NCBI GenBank assembly: GCA_903881085.1
Contig: CAIRSA010000106.1
Coordinates: 1-39,236 of the forward strand
Length of the DNA stretch: 39,236 nt
Direction: 5' to 3'
DNA from: an uncultured Acidobacteriia bacterium
Lineage (GTDB): Bacteria; Acidobacteriota; Terriglobia; Bryobacterales; Bryobacteraceae
A program made the translations under genes and the position numbers. Positions 8,250-16,826 of this stretch are shown here, one piece after another. Every line of letters starts with the position of its first letter. The stretch's first letter is position 1. Below the pieces are notes generated by a model. That model was not told where the DNA came from. It saw only the letters and a list, made by a program, of their open reading frames with translations, and did not search any database.

Positions 8250-9527
8250 ATGACAGCGCCCATCCAGAGTAAGCTGAAACGCGCAATTAACATCTTCATG
8301 TTGATGGCCGCCGGCGAGGGCACATTTCTGCTGCCATTTGTCCTGGCAAGGGTTTTTCGTCCCACCGTATTGGATGTCTTCGGCGTGACCAACCTGCAAC
8401 TGGGGAAAGCATACTCCATTTACGGAATGGTTGCACTGGTGTCTTACATTCTAGGTGGACCACTGGCAGACCGCTTCCCGGCCAGGCGGCTAATGACCCT
8501 GGCGCTTGCTGCCACGGCTTGTGGAGGTCTGCTGTTTGCCCGCATTCCACCTCCGGGATTGCTTAACTGGCTGTACGCGTTCTGGGGCGTGACGACCACT
8601 CTGTTGTTCTGGGCGGCACTGATCCGCGCAACGCGTGAATGGGGCGGTAGTCTCAGCCAAGGCCGTGCGTTCGGCCTACTGGAAGGCGGACGCGGACTTC
8701 TTTCAGCGATGATCGCTTCTGTTTCCGTAGTCGTGTTCGCAAGATTACTGCCGGCGAACGGATTGAGCGCAACGCTTGCGCAGCGAAGCGCTGCCTTGTT
8801 GACGGTTGTCTGGGCCTTCATCGGTATTACGCTTGGGGTCGCCGTGTTGGTATGGATTTTCGTCCCAGAACCTAAGCTGGAAGATTCGCCGGGCAATACG
8901 CGCAAGCTCACGCTCGAGGTGCTGTGGATGGCGATGCGGATGCCTCCAGTCTGGCTGCAAGCCACGATTCTGGTCTGTGCCTACGTCAGCTTCCGGAGTA
9001 TCGACCTTTTCGGGCTTTATGCCCGCGATGTCCTTGGTTATAAAGACGTAGCTGCCGCGAACATTGGTCTTGTGGCCTTCTGGGTGCGGCCATTTGCCGC
9101 GATGGGAGCTGGACTATTGGCGGACCGGATCAAAGCGTCGCGGGTGATTGCGATATGCTTCGGCATTGTCATCGTCGGAAGTCTGACGATTGCCTCGGGA
9201 GCCGTTCGACCGGGGATGCACTGGTTGCTGGTGGCCGCCGTAGCCGCAACCAGCTTTGGCATTTACGCCGCGCGTGGCGTCTATTTTGCATTGATCCAGG
9301 AGGCGCAAATTCCACTGGCAATCACGGGCAGCGTCGTCGGGTTGGTTTGCCTGGTCGGGTTTACGCCCGACATCTTTGTTCCATCTATCATAGGCCACGT
9401 GCTCGACGGTGCCCCAGGAGTGGTGGGGCACCAGCGCGTATTCGCGATGCTGGCGGGCGCGTCCGCTTTGGGACTGGTGTGCACCCTGCTGTTTCAGAGA
9501 AGTACCAGGAAAAGGTTGCCAGAGTGA
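8250..9527 (+). CDS. MFS transporter
   Basis: The 425-residue protein has about 12 hydrophobic segments in two six-helix halves. A basic loop after helix 2-3 (GGPLADRFPARRLMTL) and its second-half counterpart (GAGLLADRIKASRV) are the A-motif-like DRxxxR loops of the major facilitator superfamily. AGGAG precedes ATG 8250, and the gene starts 34 bases after the ATPase, so the two are likely co-transcribed. The position at the head of a biosynthetic arm suggests product export or precursor uptake. The substrate cannot be read from sequence. Confidence 0.85.
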   Translation: MTAPIQSKLKRAINIFMLMAAGEGTFLLPFVLARVFRPTVLDVFGVTNLQLGKAYSIYGMVALVSYILGGPLADRFPARRLMTLALAATACGGLLFARIPPPGLLNWLYAFWGVTTTLLFWAALIRATREWGGSLSQGRAFGLLEGGRGLLSAMIASVSVVVFARLLPANGLSATLAQRSAALLTVVWAFIGITLGVAVLVWIFVPEPKLEDSPGNTRKLTLEVLWMAMRMPPVWLQATILVCAYVSFRSIDLFGLYARDVLGYKDVAAANIGLVAFWVRPFAAMGAGLLADRIKASRVIAICFGIVIVGSLTIASGAVRPGMHWLLVAAVAATSFGIYAARGVYFALIQEAQIPLAITGSVVGLVCLVGFTPDIFVPSIIGHVLDGAPGVVGHQRVFAMLAGASALGLVCTLLFQRSTRKRLPE

Positions 9528-9534
9528 TCGTCAA

Positions 9535-9564
9535 TTGCTGCCCTCCAGATTATTGCGCTATACT
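9535..9564 (+). promoter_or_regulatory. Candidate sigma70 promoter for the PKS-AOS gene
   Basis: In the 97-base gap after the MFS gene, TTGCTG (9535-9540) and TATACT (9559-9564) are separated by 18 bases, about 60 bases upstream of the PKS start. This is a visual match only. Confidence 0.4.
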
Positions 9565-9624
9565 GTTCCACGGTTTAACGAGCCGGCTCAAATGTTCCGC
9601 ATGCCTTGTGTCTGAAGACTAACC

Positions 9625-12600
9625 ATGCATTCTATTGCTCCCCAACCCAAAGAACCGATTGCCATCATTGGCATCGGATGCCGTTTCCCCGGAGGCGCCG
9701 ATTCGCCGCAGAAACTGTGGCAACTGCTGGAAGACGGAGTTGACGCCATCGTGCCGGTCCCTTCAGTCCGGTGGGCGGCTGAGCGCTACGAGGGCGTAGT
9801 CCCGAATTACGGCGGGTTTGTGGAGCAGGTGGATCAGTTCGATGCGGCCTTCTTTCGAGTGGCGCCGAAGGAAGCGGAGTCTCTCGATCCACAGCAGAGG
9901 CTCTTACTGGAAGTAAGCTGGGAAGCCCTCGAACACGCCGGCATCGATCCCGAAAGGCTGCGTGGTTCCGACACCGGAGTGTTCGTCGGCATTTTCACGA
10001 ACGATTACCAGCTGTTACAAGCCAAACAGCGCGAAGATCCTCACCTGTATCACAGCACCGGCGTTTCGGCGGCCACCGCGTCTGGACGAATATCCTATTT
10101 TTTCGGATGGCATGGCCCTGCTGTTTCCGTGGACACGGCGAGCTCCAGTTCGCTGGTAGCTTTTCACCAGGCAGTCACAAGTTTGCAGAGCGGCGAATGC
10201 CAAATGGCGCTGGCGGCCGGGGTGAATCTGATATTGACGCCCGATTTGAGCCTGGCGTTTGCGCGCGCGGGGATGCTGTCGCCTGACGGCCGCAGCAAGG
10301 GCTTTGACGCCCGAGCCAATGGCTATGTGCGCGGCGAAGGCTGCGGCGTCGTCGTGCTGAAACGCCTTGCCGACGCTTTGCGCGACGGAGACAATGTGCT
10401 GGGTCTGGTCCGCGGTACGGCAATCAATCAGGATGGCGCAAGCCAGGGCCTGACCGTGCCCAGCAGCGCCTCGCAACAGGCCGTGATCCGGAAGGCATTG
10501 TCCGCCGCCGGCCTTCAGCCAGGCGACGTTTTCTACATAGAGGCACACGGCTCGGGCACGCCGGTTGGCGATCCGGTGGAAGCCAATGCCCTGCAAGCGG
10601 TATATGGCGCCGCGCGCTCAAAACCCTGGGTTGTCGGTTCGATCAAAACCAACATCGGCCATTTGGAGGCGGCGGCAGGCATTGCCGGCGTCATCAAGGC
10701 CGTCCTGGCGATGCAGCACCAGCTGATTCCTGCTCATTTGCATTTCAAGCAGCTCAACCCTGCCTTGGCTGGCCTGCAAGCGGTGATTCCGGCCCAATCG
10801 ATGGCGTGGAAGAACGGAGCCGGCGGCCCCAGGAGGGCGGCCGTCAGTTCTTTCGGGTTCAGTGGAACCAACGCCCACGTCATCCTCGAAGAAGCACCCC
10901 AAGACCTCCGCTTCGCGCGTTACGCCTTGCAGGGGGCGCCGGCTGCCCCGGCCGGGATCGAAAAGACGCGTGGATACCAGCTTTTCGTCACCAGCGCAAA
11001 GGACACTCAAGCCCTCCGGAGCCTTGTTGAGCGGTATGTTGACTACCTCGGCTCCCATCCCACGGCCAATTTGGCGGACGTTTGCTACACGGCGCAGTCC
11101 GGCCGGGCCCATTTTGCCCATCGATTGGCGGCCGCCGGCTCCACCGTCCTGGAAATTCGCGAGCAACTACAGGCCTTCTTGAACGGCGAGGATGCGCCAG
11201 GGCTATTGGTGGGGAAGCCTACGGCCGAACGCCCGAAAACCGCCTTCCTGTTCACCGGCAGCGGCGCCCAATATGTCGAAATGGGCCGGGAACTGTATGA
11301 GACGGAGCCGCGGTTCCGGCAAATTTTGAACAATTGCGACGAAGTGTTTCAGGCCGGGTTCGGACACTCCCTTCTGGCCGTGCTTTATCCTGGAACGGAG
11401 CTCCAATCGTCCCTGATTGACGAGTTGGCTTACATGCAGCCTGCGCTTTTTGCCATCGAGTACGCCTTGGCCAAGCTTTGGGAAGCCTGGGGTGTCCGGC
11501 CCGATGTGGTAATGGGACACAGTTTGGGTGAGTATGCCGCTGCTTGTCTCGCTGGGGTCTTCAGCCTGGCCGATGGCTTCAAGTTGATTGCCACTCGTGG
11601 ACGCCTGATGGGAACCACCGCCGGGGGCGCGGCGTTTGCGCTTGAAACCGATGAGGAGACAGCCCGCCAAATTGTATCGCCGTTTGGGGAGCGAGTTTCG
11701 GTTTCTATTGTCAACGGCCCACGAAATGTCGTCATCTCGGGTGACGTCGAAGCGGTCGAGGCCGCCTTGGGCACTCTGCCGGAGGTGAAGGCCACCCGCC
11801 TGAAGATCCTTTGCGCGCCGCATTCGCCGTTGATGGATCCAATTCTCGATGAATTCGAGGCGGCGGTACTCCGGACTCCCCTTGCGCAACCTCAGATCCC
11901 CTTTGTGTCCAATCTCAGCGCCGCCTTCGAGACCGATCGCATTGCAAGTTCCGGTTACTGGCGGCGGCATCTGCGGGAGACGGTTCTCTTTGGGGACGGA
12001 GTCAGCACGCTGCGTCAACACGGCGTCACCCATTTTATCGAGATCGGTCCGAAGCCCACCTTACTGAACATGGCGCAGGACGTTTTGAGCGGCCTGGAGC
12101 CGGCTTCCAGCGGCCGCTTCGTCATGCTGCCCAGCCTTCGCGCCGGCCAGAGCGATTGGCAGCAGATGCTGAGCAGCCTGGGCGGATGGTATGTCTCCGG
12201 CGGCAACGTGGATTGGAGTGCTTTCTGGGAAGGTGAGGCGAGGTGGCGGCAGCGGCTCGAACTCCCAACGTATGCGTTTCAGCGGGAACGCTATTGGGTA
12301 GCCGAAACGGCCGCGTACGCTGCAGTCGTGGGCGGCGAGCCGCGAGACGTTTCTTCCTCTTCCGGCCGGCAGCGCGTGGCATTGGCCAACGACCCTGGCT
12401 TCCGGCTCTCGTTCGAGATCGGGCAGGATCAGCCGTCTTACTACCGGCATCACCGGGTTTTCGGCCGCGCCCTGTTTTCTACCGGCTCTTTCCTGGAACT
12501 GGTGCTCACCACGGGCCGGGACATGTTCAGCATGGAACAGGTCAGGCTGGATAACCTTGTCTTCGAAAGGGCGCTGGTCTTCCCTCCCTCCCTTTCCGAA

Positions 12601-14865
12601 ACAGTCACTCTGCAAATCGTGCTTACTCCCAAGGAAGATGCGCCAACCGAAGTGGCCGTTTATAGCCTCGAAGGGCTGGCCGTCAGGCCTCAATGGAGTC
12701 ATCATGTCTCCGCTCTGCTACAGCCTTTGGATGCCCCCGCCGGGGAAACAGAGGACTGGGCAGCCTTGCGGCGGGCTTGCCCGGCGCAAGTCTCTGTCAG
12801 CCAGTTTTACGACCAGGCTGCCGCCCGCCAGATCGTCTACCGGCTCGAAGATCCCGCTCCTCAGGATGGTCCCAACTATTGTGTACTCAGGGAACTGTGG
12901 TGCGGCCCTGGAACCGCATATGGCCGTGTCCAAATACCGCCCGATTTGGCGGGGGAAGCGGAAGCCTACAGCCCACATGCGATGCTGCTCGAAGGCGCAG
13001 TCCAAGTGGCCCTGGCGACCTTCCCGGAAACCCTCGACACCCATACTTACCTGCCGGTCGGAGTGGACCAACTAAATCTGTATCGCCTCGCTGGCCTGGA
13101 ACTGTGGGCCTATGCCACGCGCCGTTCCACCTCCTCACCGGAATTGGCCTGTGTGGACGTGAGTTTGGTGGATGACAAAGGTCTCATCGCGCGCCTCCAT
13201 GGACTCACCTTCAAACAGGCCACCGCGGAGGCCCTCTTCCAACCTCGCCAGTCGGCCGCCGCGGAACTCGCCGCGACTGCGAAGTCCACACTTCTGGAGC
13301 GCCTGGCCCGGGCAGGGAGCGGGGACCGTCCTGTCGTCATGCGTGACTTCGTTCAGCAGCAAGTCCGTCATGTGCTTGGTGTCCGTAAGGGGCAAACCCT
13401 CCCTGACGATGTGCCGCTGAAGACACTCGGACTGGATTCGCTCATGATGAACGATCTGCGGGCGCGGCTGGAACGGGAACTCCAGTTGCGGATTGCACCG
13501 GCCGAGATCATGCGCGGCGATGTGACGATATCCAGCCTCAGCATGGCCCTGATGGACCGGCTACAGCTGAATCGTGTGGCGGATGTCATCCCGCAAGCAG
13601 CTCCGTCCGGTGAACCGGAGACGGAAGCCGATATCGTGCCGTTGGTGCCGCAATGTCTGGCGGTAGTTACGGAACAAAAGGCGCGCCAGGTGTTGATAGG
13701 CGGCCGGTGGCGTTGTGATTTCGCCTCATGCAACTACTTGGGATTGGATCTGCATCAGGATGTCATGGCGGCGATTATGCCGGCCGTCGCGGCCTGGGGG
13801 GTGCATCCGAGTTGGACCCGGCTGGTTGCGTCGCCAGCCATTTACGACGAACTCGAAGCGGAACTTGCGAAGTTTCTCGGTGCGCCGGATACCCTCGTGT
13901 TTCCATCGCTTTCCCTGCTGCATTTAGGCGTTATCCCTTTGCTGGCGGGTAGCCAGGGCGTGATACTCAAAGACATCCAGGCCCACAACAGCCTGATTGA
14001 AGCGTGCGAACGTGCGCGTGTGAACGGCACGGAGGTCGTCGACTTCCGCCACAACGATCCGGCCTCCCTGGACGAGAGGCTGGCTGCTTATCCTGGGGCC
14101 CGCACCAAGCTCATCGTCATCGATGGAGTATACTCCATGTCCGGTTCGTATCCGCCGTTGCCGGAATTCGTGCGTGTCGCGCAGCGCCATGGCGCTCAGA
14201 TTTATATGGACGACGCCCACGGGATCGGCGTGATTGGCGGGCAACCGTCTCCGGACCTGCCTTACGGCCGCGGCGGGAACGGAGTGGTGAATTACTACGG
14301 CCTGCGCTATGATGAGACGCCCATTATTTATACTGCAGGGCTATCGAAGTCCTTCTCCTCATACGGCGCTTTTATTACGTGCTCCGGCAAGGCGGAAAAG
14401 CAAAAACTGGCTGCCGCCACCACATATATCTTCTCCGGGCCTTCACCGGTGGCCAGCCTGGCGAGCGCACTGGCGGGCCTGCGCGTGAATGCCCGGGAAG
14501 GCGAAGCGATGCGCGCACAGATCTACCGGCTGACACGGCGATTGGTGGACGAATCCCGCTCGCTCGGCTTTGACGTTCACAGCGACAATTACTTCCCCAT
14601 CGTCTCCGTGCCTGTTGGCAGGACCCCGCTGGTGGTGGACGCTTGCAGGCTCCTTTGGGAACACGATATTCTGATTACTCCGGCCGTATACCCAGTGGTG
14701 CCCAAGGACCGGGGCGTGCTGCGGTTCTCAATCACCGCCGCCAACACGGACGACGAGATCGATCGAGCACTCGAAGGGTTGGCTCGCGTGAGGAAACTCG
14801 TCGAGGACGCAGCGGTGAGTAGCAACCACCCACTTTCAGGAGGCGAACGAAATCAATGGAATTGA
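9625..14865 (+). CDS. Type I PKS-AOS fusion: KS(Cys to Ser)-AT-DH(degenerate)-ACP-AOS
   Basis: The protein has 1746 residues. KS spans 10-425; its catalytic Cys position reads DTASSSS with Ser173, while HGSGT (His308) and KTNIGH (His346) are intact. AT spans about 539-830, with GHSLG (Ser633) and CAPH where malonyl-specific ATs usually have HAFH. A DH-like fold (about 935-1185) keeps His943 but has Ser for the motif Pro, and Glu1123 where the catalytic Asp is expected. ACP has LGLDSL with phosphopantetheine Ser1272. Residues 1338-1735 are a PLP-dependent alpha-oxoamine synthase (8-amino-7-oxononanoate or 5-aminolevulinate synthase fold), with DDAHGIG and the PLP Lys1575 in GLSKSFSS. AOS domains release acyl-ACP by decarboxylative condensation with an amino acid, as in SxtA. 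With Ser173 the KS should not elongate, so a loading or decarboxylating role is inferred. The 3' end overlaps the methyltransferase gene by 10 bases. Confidence 0.93.
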   Translation: MHSIAPQPKEPIAIIGIGCRFPGGADSPQKLWQLLEDGVDAIVPVPSVRWAAERYEGVVPNYGGFVEQVDQFDAAFFRVAPKEAESLDPQQRLLLEVSWEALEHAGIDPERLRGSDTGVFVGIFTNDYQLLQAKQREDPHLYHSTGVSAATASGRISYFFGWHGPAVSVDTASSSSLVAFHQAVTSLQSGECQMALAAGVNLILTPDLSLAFARAGMLSPDGRSKGFDARANGYVRGEGCGVVVLKRLADALRDGDNVLGLVRGTAINQDGASQGLTVPSSASQQAVIRKALSAAGLQPGDVFYIEAHGSGTPVGDPVEANALQAVYGAARSKPWVVGSIKTNIGHLEAAAGIAGVIKAVLAMQHQLIPAHLHFKQLNPALAGLQAVIPAQSMAWKNGAGGPRRAAVSSFGFSGTNAHVILEEAPQDLRFARYALQGAPAAPAGIEKTRGYQLFVTSAKDTQALRSLVERYVDYLGSHPTANLADVCYTAQSGRAHFAHRLAAAGSTVLEIREQLQAFLNGEDAPGLLVGKPTAERPKTAFLFTGSGAQYVEMGRELYETEPRFRQILNNCDEVFQAGFGHSLLAVLYPGTELQSSLIDELAYMQPALFAIEYALAKLWEAWGVRPDVVMGHSLGEYAAACLAGVFSLADGFKLIATRGRLMGTTAGGAAFALETDEETARQIVSPFGERVSVSIVNGPRNVVISGDVEAVEAALGTLPEVKATRLKILCAPHSPLMDPILDEFEAAVLRTPLAQPQIPFVSNLSAAFETDRIASSGYWRRHLRETVLFGDGVSTLRQHGVTHFIEIGPKPTLLNMAQDVLSGLEPASSGRFVMLPSLRAGQSDWQQMLSSLGGWYVSGGNVDWSAFWEGEARWRQRLELPTYAFQRERYWVAETAAYAAVVGGEPRDVSSSSGRQRVALANDPGFRLSFEIGQDQPSYYRHHRVFGRALFSTGSFLELVLTTGRDMFSMEQVRLDNLVFERALVFPPSLSETVTLQIVLTPKEDAPTEVAVYSLEGLAVRPQWSHHVSALLQPLDAPAGETEDWAALRRACPAQVSVSQFYDQAAARQIVYRLEDPAPQDGPNYCVLRELWCGPGTAYGRVQIPPDLAGEAEAYSPHAMLLEGAVQVALATFPETLDTHTYLPVGVDQLNLYRLAGLELWAYATRRSTSSPELACVDVSLVDDKGLIARLHGLTFKQATAEALFQPRQSAAAELAATAKSTLLERLARAGSGDRPVVMRDFVQQQVRHVLGVRKGQTLPDDVPLKTLGLDSLMMNDLRARLERELQLRIAPAEIMRGDVTISSLSMALMDRLQLNRVADVIPQAAPSGEPETEADIVPLVPQCLAVVTEQKARQVLIGGRWRCDFASCNYLGLDLHQDVMAAIMPAVAAWGVHPSWTRLVASPAIYDELEAELAKFLGAPDTLVFPSLSLLHLGVIPLLAGSQGVILKDIQAHNSLIEACERARVNGTEVVDFRHNDPASLDERLAAYPGARTKLIVIDGVYSMSGSYPPLPEFVRVAQRHGAQIYMDDAHGIGVIGGQPSPDLPYGRGGNGVVNYYGLRYDETPIIYTAGLSKSFSSYGAFITCSGKAEKQKLAAATTYIFSGPSPVASLASALAGLRVNAREGEAMRAQIYRLTRRLVDESRSLGFDVHSDNYFPIVSVPVGRTPLVVDACRLLWEHDILITPAVYPVVPKDRGVLRFSITAANTDDEIDRALEGLARVRKLVEDAAVSSNHPLSGGERNQWN

Positions 14866-15686
14866 CATCTGCGCTAATTGGCGGAAGCTATGACGAACTG
14901 AATGCACTTTTCACCATTGCATTCGGCCCGCACATTCACAACGGCTACTGGTACTCCCGGGAGGACAATAGCTCACTGGAAGTTGCGCTGCAGCGTATGA
15001 ATGACCTCATCATCGAGAAACTGGCGGCCCACAAGGACTGGCCCGTGCTCGATGTGGGCTGTGGCGGCGGCGAACTTATGCGTCAGCTTGCAGCGAGGGT
15101 GGGTTGCCAGACGGTAGGCATTTCGAACAGCCACGTGCAGATCGACGGGGCCAATGAGCAGGCGCGCACGGTCAACATTGACGATTTGGCTAAATTCCAA
15201 TTCGCCGACGCCCATTCCCTCCCTTTTCCGGACGCGCACTTCCAAGCTGTCGTGACGATAGAGTCTCTCTGCCATATTGGCGACAGGCCCCGTGCGTTAG
15301 GTGAAATCGCGCGGGTGCTGCGGCCGGGCGGGCGCATCGTTGTGGCCGATTTCTCGGAGCATGCGCCTATGTCGCAGGATGCAAAGAACCTTCTTGCCGA
15401 AAATGAATTCGATTTCCTGCAGTTCGATGAAATCGGGAAGTTGTTCGGTGACGCCGGATTCGAGGTGCTGGAATCCGTGGATTTGAGTTGGACTACCGCA
15501 AAGTCCCAGGATGCCATGCTGGAGAGCATCAGGCTGCGGCGGGCCGAGTTACTGGCTCACTACAGTGCTGAATTTATCGATGCCTTCGAAGCCAACTGGC
15601 TCAATCTCTCGGATGCCTTCGAAAAATATCTGTCCTACTCGCTCGTCGTCGGGCAAAAAACCAATCGTGAGCCGGTTGGCGTTTGA
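14856..15686 (+). CDS. Class I SAM-dependent small-molecule methyltransferase
   Basis: The 276-residue protein has the SAM motif I VLDVGCGGGEL, then an acidic post-I strand and a motif IV/V region (ADAHSLPFPDAHFQAVVTIE, ARVLRPGGRIV). Its N-terminus (YDELNALF, then GPHIHNGYWY) resembles the family of natural-product O-, N- and C-methyltransferases such as EryG or RebM. The ATG at 14856 follows GGAGG and overlaps the end of the PKS-AOS gene, indicating translational coupling. In SxtA a methyltransferase domain methylates the acyl-ACP before AOS condensation. A separate enzyme could do the same here, or could methylate a later amine or hydroxyl. The substrate is unproven. Confidence 0.88.
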   Translation: MELTSALIGGSYDELNALFTIAFGPHIHNGYWYSREDNSSLEVALQRMNDLIIEKLAAHKDWPVLDVGCGGGELMRQLAARVGCQTVGISNSHVQIDGANEQARTVNIDDLAKFQFADAHSLPFPDAHFQAVVTIESLCHIGDRPRALGEIARVLRPGGRIVVADFSEHAPMSQDAKNLLAENEFDFLQFDEIGKLFGDAGFEVLESVDLSWTTAKSQDAMLESIRLRRAELLAHYSAEFIDAFEANWLNLSDAFEKYLSYSLVVGQKTNREPVGV

Positions 15687-15709
15687 AAACGGATTTCAAG
15701 AAAATATGT

Positions 15710-16792
15710 ATGCCTCAAGAACATTCGCAGTGCCCGGTCTACTCCGTCAACGAGTGGGACCCATTGGAAGAAGTGATTGTCGGTACGATCGCCGGCGCCG
15801 CAGCTCCGGTTTATCACAAGGTGATCGATTCGATCGCTCCCCCCGATTGGGTCGAGAAGGTAAAGGCATATCAGGGCGAGCGGTTCCCGCCGGAACTGGT
15901 AGCGGCCGCCGAAAAGGAACGCCAGGAATTCATCCATATTCTGCGGTCTGAAGGCGTAACGGTTCGCGAACCGGCCGAGGTGGACTTTACGCGAATTCAC
16001 GCCACCCCGTACTGGCAGTCGCGCGGGTGGTGCGCCGCCTGCCCCCGCGACAGCATCCTGGTGATCGGAGATGAATTGATTGAAGCGCCGATGAGCTGGC
16101 GGGCACGCTACTTCGAAGCAATGGCGTACCGTCCGCTGCTTAAGGAATACTTTCAGAAGGGCGCGAAGTGGACCGCGGCCCCCAAGCCGCAGTTGCTCGA
16201 CTCGCTTTATGATTACGATTACGAGGCGCCTCGCCCGGGTGAGCCGATGCGCTACGTAATCAATGAGGACGAACCGCTGTTCGACGCGGCCGATTTCATG
16301 CGCTTCGGCAAAGATATCCTCGCATTGCGCAGCAACTCCTGCAACGAGGCCGGCATTACGTGGCTTGAGCGGCACCTCGGCCCTGAGTACAGAGTCCATC
16401 GCGTAAAGTCGCACTTCCGGCAGCCGATGCATCTGGACGACCACATGATGCCGCTGGCGCCGGGGCGGCTATTAATCAGCCCTGAATACATCCGTGAGGA
16501 GGAACTGCCCGAGTTTCTGCGTTCCTGGGAGATTCTGAAGGCACCCAAACCGGATCCGATCGGCTTCGACCCGTTCTATTCGGAGGACGCGATCGCTTTT
16601 TTCTGGCTCAATGTCAACGTGCTGGTACTCGATCATAAACGGATGATCGTCGACGCTACGCAAACGTCAACCATACGGGCCTTGAAGGACTGGGGTTTCC
16701 AGCCGATACCGTGCAATTTCGCGAATTATATCTCGTTGGGCGGCGTGTTTCACTGTGCGACCATAGACATTCGCCGGCGGGCCACGGCCTGA
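15710..16792 (+). CDS. Glycine-amidinotransferase-like enzyme (guanidine-forming)
   Basis: The protein has about 360 residues and belongs to the L-arginine:glycine amidinotransferase family. The catalytic triad is visible: Asp192 in FDAADF, His241 in QPMHLDD, and nucleophile Cys349 in GGVFHC followed by DIRRR. The Asp-to-His spacing of 49 residues equals that in human AGAT (Asp254, His303). The family moves an amidino group from arginine to a primary amine, forming a guanidine; cyanobacterial relatives CyrA and SxtG do this in cylindrospermopsin and saxitoxin synthesis. I chose ATG 15710; a TTG at 15683 overlapping the methyltransferase stop is the alternative. The amine acceptor here could be the AOS-derived amino ketone or glycine. 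Confidence 0.9.
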   Translation: MPQEHSQCPVYSVNEWDPLEEVIVGTIAGAAAPVYHKVIDSIAPPDWVEKVKAYQGERFPPELVAAAEKERQEFIHILRSEGVTVREPAEVDFTRIHATPYWQSRGWCAACPRDSILVIGDELIEAPMSWRARYFEAMAYRPLLKEYFQKGAKWTAAPKPQLLDSLYDYDYEAPRPGEPMRYVINEDEPLFDAADFMRFGKDILALRSNSCNEAGITWLERHLGPEYRVHRVKSHFRQPMHLDDHMMPLAPGRLLISPEYIREEELPEFLRSWEILKAPKPDPIGFDPFYSEDAIAFFWLNVNVLVLDHKRMIVDATQTSTIRALKDWGFQPIPCNFANYISLGGVFHCATIDIRRRATA

Positions 16793-16826
16793 ACTGCGGG
16801 TGCACACTCAATCGGTAGGGAGAATA

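Noticed and set aside
7493..8419. 308-codon minus-strand open frame
   Set aside because: Shadow of the ATPase and MFS genes, without a ribosome site or recognisable domains.
15635..16444. 269-codon minus-strand open frame
   Set aside because: Antisense to the amidinotransferase, whose catalytic residues are all present on the plus strand.
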